Assembly (NCBI GenBank): GCA_021324435.1
Contig: JAJPIZ010000006.1
Span: 1-64,000, forward strand
Length of the DNA stretch: 64,000 bases
Source of the DNA: Anaerolineae bacterium
GTDB taxonomy: Bacteria; Chloroflexota; Anaerolineae; Anaerolineales; Villigracilaceae
Direction of reading: 5' to 3'
In this document: positions 18,832-27,986 of the stretch, one piece after another
Layout of the letters: every line of letters starts with the position of its first letter
Numbering within the stretch: position 1 is the stretch's first letter
Position numbers and translations under genes: made by a program
Notes under the pieces: model-generated
The model's database searches: none
What the model was told of the DNA's origin: nothing
The model's input: the letters and a program-made list of their open reading frames with translations, nothing else

Positions 18832-20709
18832 TCAGGCCAGCAACGCGTAGACCTGATGATCGTTTGAGCCGATATACACGATGTCGTCGAAGACCACGGG
18901 CGAGCCTGTAATGGCGCCCTGGGTTTCGAACTTCCAGCGTTGCCGTCCTGTGCGGTATTCGAGACAATATAAATTCCTGTCCACTGAACCGCAGTAAATG
19001 GAATCCTTGTACACAACCGGTGAACTGCTGACCTGATGTTCCGTGCGGAAGCGCCAGACCTCCTTGCCGGTCTGGGCTTCGACGCCGTAGACAAATCCGT
19101 CTGCCGCGCCGACGAAGACGTAATTATCTGCAACAGCCGGGGAGGAAACCGATCCCTTGCCGAGGCGGAATCGCCAGATAGCCCAGCCGTTGCGCGCGTC
19201 GAGGCAATACAGTGTGCCATCCACCGAAGAAAAGTAAAGCGACTGCCCCGCAATGACAGGAGAGGAGGTAATGGCGCGCTTGGCCTGGAAGCGCCATTTC
19301 AACGTCCCGCGAAAATCAATGGCGTAGAAATCGCCGCTCTCATTTCCGAAATAGATCAGGTCATTGGCTACCAGCGGCGTCGAGCGGATTTCGTCCGCCG
19401 ATTCAAATTTCCAGACACTGCGGCCTGTGTTCAAATTTACGGCGTGAAGGTGGTGATCATCCGAGCCGATGAAGACATGACCCTCGGCGATGCGCGGCGA
19501 AGAGTGAATCGGCGCCTGTGTGTGATAGGTCCACACGACCTTTCCGGTGCGCGCGCTGATCACGTGCAGTGACTGATCCTCCGAACCGAAGAAAATGTTG
19601 CCGTCGAAGATTGCCGGGCGCGAAACGATGCCGCCGTCCGCGGCATATTTCCATTGGAATTTTCCGTCCGCCGCGTTCAGCGCGTACAGGTTGTTGTCGT
19701 AACAGCCGATATATAACGCGCCCTGGTACAAGAGCGGCGTGCCGCGTACTTCATCTTCGCATTTGAACGACCAGATGGGTTTGATTCCGCTGGCAGGCGC
19801 GATGGAAGTGGTGGTGATTTTAGATAGCGCGCCGGTCTTGCGCGCCACGCCCATCAGTGCGTCCTTCATGTCCGCCGCGGAGGCGAAACGTTCGGCGGGG
19901 TTGTATTGCAATGCGGTGTTGATGACCGCTTCGAGTTCCGGTGAGACGCGGGAATTGATTCGGCGCAGAGGCCGCTCCGCGAACGAGAAGGGCGGCTCAA
20001 GGCGCGGATCGCGTCGCGTCAGCGCGTGATGAAGGGTCGCGCCCAGCGCGTAAATGTCTGCCAGGTGAGTGGCCTCGCCGCGATATTGTTCGGGCGGCGA
20101 ATATCCCTCGGTGCCGATCATCGTTCCCTTTTGACCGACCTGAAATGTTTTTGCGATTCCAAAGTCCACCAGAATCACATCGCCGTTGCTGTTGATCATG
20201 ATGTTGGATGGCTTCATATCGCGGAAGATGATCGGGTCCGGTTTGTGATTGTGCAGAAACGATAACACATCGCACAGTTGAATCCCCCAGCCCAGGACCT
20301 GCTCTTCAGGCAAAAAACCGTTCGTGTCATTGATGATCGATTCAAGGTCTTTGCCATGAATGAATTCGAGCACAAGATACGAACGATCATCTTCGGAGAA
20401 ATAATCGTAGATGCGCGGGATGGCAGGATGATTCAATGTTGCCAGCAGGTTGGCCTCGCGCTCGAAGTTCTGCACAATGGTCTGGCGCACGAGCGGATCG
20501 GGCGCCATGTTGATCATTTCCTTGACCGCCACCAGCTTGGTCACGTTGGGAAAGTGCAAGTCGCGGGCGCGATAGACGGACCCCATGCCGCCGACGCCAA
20601 TCACCTCCTGGATGTGGTAACGCTTGACCAGTTCGGTGCCGGATTGCAATTGTCGGCGAGGCAGGGTTGGCTCACCGCCCAGCGGTTGTGCAATATTCTG
20701 AGTGTCCAA
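18832..20709 (-). CDS. Ser/Thr protein kinase with C-terminal PQQ-like beta-propeller
   Basis: Kinase motifs IFRDMKPSNIM, DFGIAK, GTEGYSPPEQ; repeated LYCLD/YALNAxxGKxxWxF PQQ-type blades. Confidence 0.93.
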   Translation of the reverse strand: MDTQNIAQPLGGEPTLPRRQLQSGTELVKRYHIQEVIGVGGMGSVYRARDLHFPNVTKLVAVKEMINMAPDPLVRQTIVQNFEREANLLATLNHPAIPRIYDYFSEDDRSYLVLEFIHGKDLESIINDTNGFLPEEQVLGWGIQLCDVLSFLHNHKPDPIIFRDMKPSNIMINSNGDVILVDFGIAKTFQVGQKGTMIGTEGYSPPEQYRGEATHLADIYALGATLHHALTRRDPRLEPPFSFAERPLRRINSRVSPELEAVINTALQYNPAERFASAADMKDALMGVARKTGALSKITTTSIAPASGIKPIWSFKCEDEVRGTPLLYQGALYIGCYDNNLYALNAADGKFQWKYAADGGIVSRPAIFDGNIFFGSEDQSLHVISARTGKVVWTYHTQAPIHSSPRIAEGHVFIGSDDHHLHAVNLNTGRSVWKFESADEIRSTPLVANDLIYFGNESGDFYAIDFRGTLKWRFQAKRAITSSPVIAGQSLYFSSVDGTLYCLDARNGWAIWRFRLGKGSVSSPAVADNYVFVGAADGFVYGVEAQTGKEVWRFRTEHQVSSSPVVYKDSIYCGSVDRNLYCLEYRTGRQRWKFETQGAITGSPVVFDDIVYIGSNDHQVYALLA

Positions 20710-20826
20710 ATTGCCTCTAATGTAAGTGAATTATAGTGTGCGTTGACGGGATTGGCAACTACTTGTCTTGCGCGGAGGCAAAGTCCTCTTGCGGGGAAAT
20801 TCCTTCTGCGGCACAATCGGTTCGTG

Positions 20827-21450
20827 ATGAAGATCCTCGCGGTGAGCGATCAGGTCGTCGAGCGGGTTTACGATCTTGCGGCGCAGGGTCATTTCCGAGG
20901 CGTGAACCTGATTCTCGGCTGTGGCGATTTGCCCTACACCTACCTCGAGTATCTGGTTTCCGTCTTGAATGTGCCGATGATGTACGTGCCGGGCAACCAT
21001 GACCCGGAATATAATCCGAACCTTGCCGCCGCGCGCGCCGAAGGCGGCTCCAACCTGGACCTGAAAACGGAGCGCGTCAAAGGTGTTTTGATCGCAGGCT
21101 TTGGCGGCTCCATCCGCTACCGGCCCAATGGAGTCAACCAGTACACGCAGGCGGAAGCCAATTTTCGGGCCGCGCAACTTATGATGGGTCTGCTCCGTAA
21201 CTGGGTCCGGTATGGACGCGCTCTCGATATTCTGATCACGCACTCGCCGCCGTTTGGAATCCATGACGATGATACACAGGCGCATCGCGGACTGAAAGCC
21301 GTCAATTGGATTCTGCGCTGGGCGCGTCCGCGTTATCACTTTCATGGACACACGCACTTCATGCGGCAGAATCTATCCGAGTCGGTCACTCAACTCGGGC
21401 CGACGACGATTATGAATGTGTACCCGTATAAAGTAATTGACTATGTCTGA
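20827..21450 (+). CDS. Metallophosphoesterase
   Basis: MKILAVSDQVVE...GCGDLPYTYLEY...VPGNHDPEY...ILITHSPP...HFHGHTHF. Confidence 0.88.
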   Translation: MKILAVSDQVVERVYDLAAQGHFRGVNLILGCGDLPYTYLEYLVSVLNVPMMYVPGNHDPEYNPNLAAARAEGGSNLDLKTERVKGVLIAGFGGSIRYRPNGVNQYTQAEANFRAAQLMMGLLRNWVRYGRALDILITHSPPFGIHDDDTQAHRGLKAVNWILRWARPRYHFHGHTHFMRQNLSESVTQLGPTTIMNVYPYKVIDYV

Positions 21451-22297
21451 AGAACATGATCTAAACTCCCGCGTGCGCGCCGATTTCAGCCGGGCGCGCT
21501 TCAAAGCCTTTCTCAATCGAATCCGCTCGAGAATCTCCGGCCAGCCGAGCACTCTGCTTTCATACGATGACGTGAAAGAGAAACTGCACATCGGCGGCCC
21601 GATCTATCGCGGCGTGCAAACCGTGCGCGTGGATCAGATCGTAGGCAGTCTCAATCGCTATCACGAGTTCGACCGCGCCTTTCTGCCTGCCGACGATCAA
21701 CTCGCCACGCGCTGGCAAAACATTGACAGCGCTTTTTACAAAGACATCAGCCTCCCGCCGGTTGTGCTGTACAAAGTCGGTCAGGTGTATTTCGTGGTGG
21801 ACGGTCATCACCGCGTCTCGGTGGCGCGTGAGCAGGGACAGGAATTCATTGACGCGGATGTGCGCGAGTGCGCGACCAAAGTCAACATCACGCCCGATCT
21901 CAAGCCGGAAGACTTGAACATCCTCGGCGAGAAAGTCCACTTCCTCGAAAGCACGCGCCTCGACGAGCTGCGCCCTCAGGCGAAAATCCGTCTGACGATT
22001 CCCGATGGCTTCGACCGCATGTTGGAACACATCGCGGTGCATCGTTACTTCATGGGGCTTGATCTCAAACGCGACATCTCCGAAGAGGAAGCCATTACAG
22101 ACTGGTTCGACACGGTCTATTTGCCGATTGTGGAGGAAATTCGTCGGAGCAAAATTTTGAAAGACTTTCCGGGCAAGACCGAGGCGGATTTATATCTATG
22201 GGTGCTCGATCATCAGAGTTACCTTGCCAGCGTCGAGGGTCAATCCCTGCGCCCGCCCGAGGAAGCCGCGCGTGATTTTATCGAGAAGAACGATTGA
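21443..22297 (+). CDS. ParB-like nuclease domain + DUF4032-like protein
   Basis: VVDGHHRVSVAREQGQEFIDADVRE (ParB-like); C-terminal helical region; start overlaps upstream stop. Confidence 0.72.
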   Translation: MSEEHDLNSRVRADFSRARFKAFLNRIRSRISGQPSTLLSYDDVKEKLHIGGPIYRGVQTVRVDQIVGSLNRYHEFDRAFLPADDQLATRWQNIDSAFYKDISLPPVVLYKVGQVYFVVDGHHRVSVAREQGQEFIDADVRECATKVNITPDLKPEDLNILGEKVHFLESTRLDELRPQAKIRLTIPDGFDRMLEHIAVHRYFMGLDLKRDISEEEAITDWFDTVYLPIVEEIRRSKILKDFPGKTEADLYLWVLDHQSYLASVEGQSLRPPEEAARDFIEKND

Positions 22298-22308
22298 TTG
22301 GAGACCTC

Positions 22309-23211
22309 ATGACTCGACATGCTCTCTCCGGCGTGTACGCCGCGGCGGTGACGCCGATGAAATCCGATCTTTCCCCGGACCTCGAAGCGGTCGCGCCGTT
22401 CTTGGCTTTTCTCGCCTCCCGCGGCTGTCATGGCGCGCTGATCTTTGGCACGACCGGCGAAGGTCCGTCTTTTTCTCCCGCCGAGAGAGAATCGGTTTGG
22501 CGCGCCGCGTTGAAAGTCCGCGAGCAATATTCCGATTTCAAATTATTAGCCGGAACCGGCACGCCGAGCCTCACCGAAACGATTGACCTGACCAAGCTCG
22601 CCTTCGACCTCGGTTATGATGGCGTTGTGACTCTGCCGCCGTATTATTTCCGCAAAGCCACTGACGATGGCCTGTTCAACTGGTTCGAGCAGGTGATCCA
22701 CAAATCTGTACCCAAAGATGGATTTTTGCTTGGTTATCATTTCCCCGGCGTGGCCGGGATCGGATTTTCGATTGAACTTCTTGTGCGTTTGAAAGATCGT
22801 TTTCCGAGTCAATTCGCGGGCATCAAAGACTCCTCGCATGACGCAGATTTTGCCCGCGCTCTCGGCGGTAAATTTGGAAATGATCTTGCCGTTTTTTCCG
22901 GCACCGATTCAGATTTCACATTTGCATTGGAGCATCACGCCGCAGGATGCATCACCGCGCCCGCCAATGTTTTATCTCCCGGCCTGCGCGAAATCTATGA
23001 TGGATTTGTGGCGGGCAAAGATGTTTCGGCTGTGCAGAAAAAGGTCAGCGAGCAGAGACACATCCTCGAAAAGTACCCGCCCTTCCCGCCGACGCTCAAA
23101 GCCTTGTTGGCGCGGCAGTACAAACAACCGCGCTGGCCCGTCCGCCCGCCGCTGGTGGAGATGGCAAAGACTGATGAAGAGAAAATATGTGGTGAGTTCT
23201 CAAAAGAATGA
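22309..23211 (+). CDS. DapA/NAL-family aldolase (dihydrodipicolinate synthase-like)
   Basis: SGVYAAAVTPMKSDLSPDLEA...GTTGEGPSFSPAER...GYHFPG...FAGIKDSS. Confidence 0.88.
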   Translation: MTRHALSGVYAAAVTPMKSDLSPDLEAVAPFLAFLASRGCHGALIFGTTGEGPSFSPAERESVWRAALKVREQYSDFKLLAGTGTPSLTETIDLTKLAFDLGYDGVVTLPPYYFRKATDDGLFNWFEQVIHKSVPKDGFLLGYHFPGVAGIGFSIELLVRLKDRFPSQFAGIKDSSHDADFARALGGKFGNDLAVFSGTDSDFTFALEHHAAGCITAPANVLSPGLREIYDGFVAGKDVSAVQKKVSEQRHILEKYPPFPPTLKALLARQYKQPRWPVRPPLVEMAKTDEEKICGEFSKE

Positions 23212-23269
23212 ACCTCGCTCGTGGGGATGCAACTTTGATACAATACAAATTGCTCCTTGAATTATATAC

Positions 23270-24082
23270 ATGGATACCTGGCGACTTCTTCTTACTCCTC
23301 CCGCTCCCGGCGCGTGGAACATGGCTGTGGACGAAGCGATTCTAGAACATATTGGCCGCGGCGAATCAATTCCAACCCTCAGGTTGTATGCGTGGAAACC
23401 TGCTTGTCTTTCCCTCGGTCATGCTCAGCCTTTCGCGGATGTGGATACTACGCGCCTCGAAGAGCGCGGCTGGGACGTGGTTCGTCGTCCCACCGGCGGG
23501 CGCGCCATTTTGCACACCGATGAATTGACGTACTCTGTCATCGCGCCCAACGACGAGCCGCGTGTGGCCGGGTCTGTGCTGGAAAGTTACAGCCGTTTGG
23601 CGGTCGCGCTGGTACAGGGAGCCAAAGCATTGGGCCTGCCCGTTGAGATGAAAGACGATGATGGATCGAAAATGGAATCGTCCAACCCGGTTTGCTTTGA
23701 AGTGCCGTCGCCGTATGAGATCACAGTACAGGGAAAAAAGTTGATTGGATCCGCGCAGGCGCGCCGCAAAGAGGGCGTTCTGCAACACGGCTCGCTTCCA
23801 TTGACCGGAAACCTGGCGCGCATTACTGACGCTTTGGTCTTCCCCGATGAGTCGTCCCGCCAAATCGCCGCGCAGAGATTGCTGGATCGCGCTACAACCG
23901 TCGAGAGCGTAACCCGCCACCCGGTCCTGTGGAACGACGCGGCCCAGGCTTTCGTCTGGGCCTTTGAAGCGAAATTGGGATTGAGTCTGGATGAAGATGG
24001 ATTGTCGCCCAGTGAGCGCAAGCGCGCTGAGGAACTTGTCCGCGAGAAGTACGCTCATCCCGATTGGACGAAACGCGTTTGA
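23270..24082 (+). CDS. Lipoate/biotin protein ligase family protein
   Basis: WNMAVDEAIL...CLSLGHAQPFADVD...VVRRPTGGRAILHTDELTYSV...KLIGSAQARRKEGVLQHGSL. Confidence 0.9.
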   Translation: MDTWRLLLTPPAPGAWNMAVDEAILEHIGRGESIPTLRLYAWKPACLSLGHAQPFADVDTTRLEERGWDVVRRPTGGRAILHTDELTYSVIAPNDEPRVAGSVLESYSRLAVALVQGAKALGLPVEMKDDDGSKMESSNPVCFEVPSPYEITVQGKKLIGSAQARRKEGVLQHGSLPLTGNLARITDALVFPDESSRQIAAQRLLDRATTVESVTRHPVLWNDAAQAFVWAFEAKLGLSLDEDGLSPSERKRAEELVREKYAHPDWTKRV

Positions 24083-24156
24083 TTTACTACAGAGTTTACA
24101 GAGAACACTGAGGAAAACTTCATAAAAAATCTCCGTGAACTCCGTGACTGTGGTGA
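24083..24156. repeat. Palindromic intergenic repeat (ACCACAGAG/CACGGAG family)
   Basis: TTTACTACAGAGTTTACAGAGAACACTGAGG ... CTCCGTGAACTCCGTGACTGTGGTGAA. Confidence 0.75.
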
Positions 24157-24170
24157 ATTGCTAAAATCAA

Positions 24171-24875
24171 TTAATCAGCCGGAGTGGCCTGGAAAATCGT
24201 GTTGGGATACCCAAGCGTGGTGAAGAACATTGCCAGATACACCTCGGCATTCTTTTCAGCCTGATCGAGAATGCCATCATCAATGGCGGCTTGCAGGATT
24301 TTATCCTTTGCCGCTTGTAAGCAAGAAATTATTACGTTCGAGTCTGGCTTGGCGAACTGACCAGTATTTACATCGAACACCTGGGTCTTACTTTCATCTA
24401 ATGCGGTGATGAAGACCTCAGGAGCTGGCAACTTAACATAAAGTACACCGTTTTGCAGTTGCATGTCGTTCGGCTGTATTTTCTGCATATCAATGCCTGC
24501 TATGACGGTACCGTGTACTTGGCATAATTTTTTATAACCAAAGAAGTAAGCGTTCGCATAATCCAGTGGATTGTTAGAGCCAGCTGGCGGCTGAAGATAG
24601 TCGACATTCGTAACTTGTTCTGCTGTATATTGAACAGTCTCCAGCCGGGCAATAGCTTGGATCCGATTGATGTAGGTGATTGGGTCTGGAATGATAGTTG
24701 GCGTGGGGTGCATTAAATTCGCTACTTGGGTTTGTAGTGAACTGTTTGCCTCTTGGAAAGGTGTCACAGCCTGTTGCGTGGTCTGGCGCACAGTTTGCAC
24801 AATATAATAGGCCGCGGCGGCCACTACAATTAGAATCAGAGTTGATAGTAAGGTTGAACCTCTGTTTTCCTTCAT
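24171..24875 (-). CDS. DUF4230-like membrane-anchored protein
   Basis: N-terminal TM (LLSTLILIVVAAAAYYIVQTV); region RLETVQYTAEQVTNV and IDMQKIQPNDMQLQNGVLYVKLPAPEVF. Confidence 0.7.
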   Translation of the reverse strand: MKENRGSTLLSTLILIVVAAAAYYIVQTVRQTTQQAVTPFQEANSSLQTQVANLMHPTPTIIPDPITYINRIQAIARLETVQYTAEQVTNVDYLQPPAGSNNPLDYANAYFFGYKKLCQVHGTVIAGIDMQKIQPNDMQLQNGVLYVKLPAPEVFITALDESKTQVFDVNTGQFAKPDSNVIISCLQAAKDKILQAAIDDGILDQAEKNAEVYLAMFFTTLGYPNTIFQATPAD

Positions 24876-24948
24876 AAACTTCTCCTTGAACTTGCTTTAT
24901 TATAGCAAGGCTTTTATGATTAACGCACACTGGTTCATAAGGGTACGG

Positions 24949-25953
24949 ATGAAACGACTCTTCCTATTGTCGCTTTTGTTTGGACTGCTTGCCTGTGGTT
25001 TGCTCCCCGTGCCACAGCCCACGCCGACTCCCGTTCCCACCGAGACTTCTACGGCGATTCCAACCGCATCCGTTCCGGAACCCGCGCTGGGCACCGATAA
25101 AAATCCTTTGATCCTCGCTCTGGCTCCATCCGGGCATCCCGCGCCGGATGTGATTGACGCGGGGAACACTCTCAAGTCTTTGTTGGAGAAGGCCACTGGT
25201 TATAAGATTGTGACGGTTCTTCCTCCGAATGAGACGGAACTGGTCAAAGGCTTTGGGATTGGTAACGCGCACATCGGAGTCCTTTCGCCGTTTGGATATT
25301 TGCTGGTGAGTGATCAGGGTTACGCGGAGGCCGCGTTCGCGCGTCAGAAGGATGGAGGCATATTTTACGGCGCCCAGTTCATCGTCCGGAAAGATGCGGG
25401 CTTTATCAGTTACTTCGATCCCATCAAAGATCAGAATACGCTGGACGCGTCACAGGCATTGATTCAATTCAAGAATAAGAAGCCGTGTTGGACGGATGAA
25501 CTTTCGCCGTCTGGTTATGTGGTGCCGCTTGGATTTTTAGGAGAAGCCCATGTGAAGACCGGCGCGCCGGCCTTTCTGGCGAGCCATCCGGCTGTGGTAC
25601 GCGCAGTCTATGCCCAGGGCATTTGCGATTTCGGCGCGACGTATGTGGATGCGCGCGCCTATCCCGGCCTCGAAGGCGAGTACCCGGATGTGATGAAAAA
25701 AGTCGAAGTGGTTTGGCGCATCCCGCCCATCATTCCGTATGAGACCATGGTCTTTGCCCCCGGCATGAGCGTGGACATGCGCCGGGCATTGATCCGCGCG
25801 TTCGTGGATTTAATGTCCAAGCCTGATGGAAGGAAAGCCATGCAAACCTTGTATGGTATGGACGCAATCGCTGTTGTGCGCGATGATCAGTATGATGAGT
25901 TTCGCAAAGCAGTGAGCGCCTCCGGTTTGGATATAAACAGCCTGATTAAATGA
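24949..25953 (+). CDS. PhnD-like phosphate/phosphonate-binding lipoprotein (copy 1)
   Basis: Lipobox LFGLLACG; NPLILALAPSGHPAPD...NAHIGVLSPFGYLL...CWTDELSPSGYVVPLGFL. Confidence 0.86.
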   Translation: MKRLFLLSLLFGLLACGLLPVPQPTPTPVPTETSTAIPTASVPEPALGTDKNPLILALAPSGHPAPDVIDAGNTLKSLLEKATGYKIVTVLPPNETELVKGFGIGNAHIGVLSPFGYLLVSDQGYAEAAFARQKDGGIFYGAQFIVRKDAGFISYFDPIKDQNTLDASQALIQFKNKKPCWTDELSPSGYVVPLGFLGEAHVKTGAPAFLASHPAVVRAVYAQGICDFGATYVDARAYPGLEGEYPDVMKKVEVVWRIPPIIPYETMVFAPGMSVDMRRALIRAFVDLMSKPDGRKAMQTLYGMDAIAVVRDDQYDEFRKAVSASGLDINSLIK

Positions 25954-26080
25954 TTTATGTCACGGTTTCTCATTTTTTAAGACAAACTACTTGTCGAAAG
26001 ATATAAACCGAGTTATTATCAACTTCAGAAGGGGAACGGTTCCCCTAAAATCTATATCATTCTATAAAGAGGAGAAGCTC

Positions 26081-27067
26081 ATGAACAAACGCCTTACGTT
26101 TTTCCTGTTGTCTCTGATCGTTGTCTTCTCGATGGCGCTTTCGGCCTGTGGTCCTGCCGCCACGCCAACCGAGGTAGCGACCGAGGCTCCCACTGAAGCG
26201 CCTACTGCCGCTCCGGCCGCACTTGGCACACCGGACAATCCGATCATCATGGCATTGGCTCCATCAGCCACCACGCAGGAATTGCTTGCCAGTGGTGATG
26301 CTATTGCCAAGCAACTGTCTGATTTAACGGGATACACGATCAAGACCACCGTGCCCACTTCCTACGGTGCTTTGGTGGAAGCCATGGGCTCGGGCAATGC
26401 CCACATTGGTTGGTTGCCACCCTTTGCCTATGTTGTGGCTCACCAAAAGGGTTATGCAGACGTGGGAATGTCAGTCATTCGCTTCGGCTCCGATCATTAT
26501 GGCTTTCAATTCATTGCCAACGTGAATGCCGGCTTTACTCCTGCCAAAGATTCAAAGGACCTGGAAGCCCTAAAACAATTTGATGGCAAGAAACCCTGCT
26601 GGACCGACCCGCTGTCGTCCTCGGGTTATGTCATCCCAAGCGGATATCTGCTCAAGGAAGGCGTTAAGACCAAGGCTGGCGCCTTTGTTCAGGGCCATTC
26701 GACTGTGGTGAAATCAGTATACCTTAGCCCGAACGGCGAAATCTGCGACTTTGGCGCTACCTTCATTGACGCCCGCTCCGGCATTGCCAAGGATTTCCCG
26801 GATGTCAACGACAAGGTTGTAGTGATTTACGCTTCTGATCCCATCATCCCGAATGACAATGTCTCCTTTGCTTCGGGTGTTCCCGCGGATGTCCGCCAGA
26901 AAATCGTGGATGCGCTCTTGAAGATGGCCGATACCGAAGAAGGGAAGGCCGCGTTGAAAGCAGTCTACCAGATTGATGGCTTGAAGGTCGTGGACGATAC
27001 TTTCTACGATGACTTCCGCGTCTATCTGGAAGCCTCCGGCGTAGACGTAACCACTCTCTTCAAATAA
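26081..27067 (+). CDS. phnD: PhnD-like phosphate/phosphonate-binding lipoprotein (copy 2)
   Basis: Lipobox MALSACG; NPIIMALAPSATTQE...NAHIGWLPPFAYVV...CWTDPLSSSGYVIPSGYL. Confidence 0.88.
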   Translation: MNKRLTFFLLSLIVVFSMALSACGPAATPTEVATEAPTEAPTAAPAALGTPDNPIIMALAPSATTQELLASGDAIAKQLSDLTGYTIKTTVPTSYGALVEAMGSGNAHIGWLPPFAYVVAHQKGYADVGMSVIRFGSDHYGFQFIANVNAGFTPAKDSKDLEALKQFDGKKPCWTDPLSSSGYVIPSGYLLKEGVKTKAGAFVQGHSTVVKSVYLSPNGEICDFGATFIDARSGIAKDFPDVNDKVVVIYASDPIIPNDNVSFASGVPADVRQKIVDALLKMADTEEGKAALKAVYQIDGLKVVDDTFYDDFRVYLEASGVDVTTLFK

Positions 27068-27080
27068 TTCCCAGCAAAAC

Positions 27081-27125
27081 AAAAGACCTCCCCTGCCTGT
27101 TCAATCAGGCCGGGGAGGGTCTTTT
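27081..27125 (+). terminator. Rho-independent-type hairpin between phnD and phnC
   Basis: AAAGACCTCCCCTGCCTGttcaatCAGGCCGGGGAGGGTCTTTTC. Confidence 0.85.
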
Positions 27126-27143
27126 CTGGTGTAATTTTGTCGA

Positions 27144-27190
27144 GCGAAAGACCTGGTTTCGTAAAAAAACATAAGCAGGTCTTTCGCTTT
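27144..27190 (+). terminator. Second hairpin followed by a T-tract, in the phnC leader
   Basis: GCGAAAGACCTG-(20 nt)-CAGGTCTTTCGC followed by TTTTC; perfect 12-bp arms. Confidence 0.6.
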
Positions 27191-27217
27191 TCAAAATACT
27201 TTACAAGGGATAAGACC

Positions 27218-27979
27218 ATGCTAAGAGTAGAACATCTTTCGAAGACATATCCGAACGGCACGCGTGCTCTTACCGATGTGAGTTTTGAAGTAGCAGATGG
27301 GGAGTTCCTTGTAGTGATTGGTCTTTCCGGATCGGGCAAATCCACCCTCCTGCGTTGTATTAACCGCTTGATTGATCCCACGGAGGGAAAAATCTTCTGG
27401 GATAACATTGACATCACCGCGGCTACCCCCGCGGACCTCCGTCACATTCGCCGCAACATCGGCATGGTTTTTCAGCAGTTTAATTTGGTGAAACGTTCGA
27501 GCGTGATGACGAATGTGCTCTCGGGCCGTTTGGGGTATGCCAATCCATGGTTGAGTCTTTTAGGGATTTGGCCGGATGAGGATAAAAAACGCGCGATCAA
27601 AGCTCTCGAGCGCGTGGGAATTGCAGACAAAGCCTACAACCGCGCCGATGCTCTTTCGGGCGGACAACAGCAGAGGGTCGGGATTGCGCGTGCGCTCATG
27701 CAGGAGCCGAAACTAATTCTGGCCGATGAGCCGGTTGCCAGTCTGGATCCGGTTCTGTCGCACTCCATCCTGCAATATCTTGAACAACTCAATAAAGAAG
27801 GCATCACTGTCATTTGCTCATTGCATTTTTTGGATTTGGTCCATCGTTATGCTACGCGGGTGATCGCGTTGAAAGACGGGATAAAAGTGTTCGAGGGGTC
27901 CGCCAGGGAAATAGACCGCGCCAAATTCAAGGAAATCTACGGTGAAGAGGCGCAGGAAGTCCGCGCGACGGCATTATGA
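27218..27979 (+). CDS. phnC: Phosphonate ABC transporter ATP-binding protein
   Basis: MLRVEHLSKTYPNGTRALTDVSFEVADGEFLVVIGLSGSGKSTLLRCINRLIDPTEG...LSGGQQQRVGIARALMQEPKLILADEPVASLDP. Confidence 0.94.
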   Translation: MLRVEHLSKTYPNGTRALTDVSFEVADGEFLVVIGLSGSGKSTLLRCINRLIDPTEGKIFWDNIDITAATPADLRHIRRNIGMVFQQFNLVKRSSVMTNVLSGRLGYANPWLSLLGIWPDEDKKRAIKALERVGIADKAYNRADALSGGQQQRVGIARALMQEPKLILADEPVASLDPVLSHSILQYLEQLNKEGITVICSLHFLDLVHRYATRVIALKDGIKVFEGSAREIDRAKFKEIYGEEAQEVRATAL

Positions 27980-27986
27980 GGACGGG

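Noticed and set aside
15923-20709. Calling the kinase/PP2C/FHA cluster a type VI secretion regulator
   Set aside because: No T6SS structural genes are nearby and the DnaJ-VWA member does not fit; left as a TerY-P-like hypothesis only.
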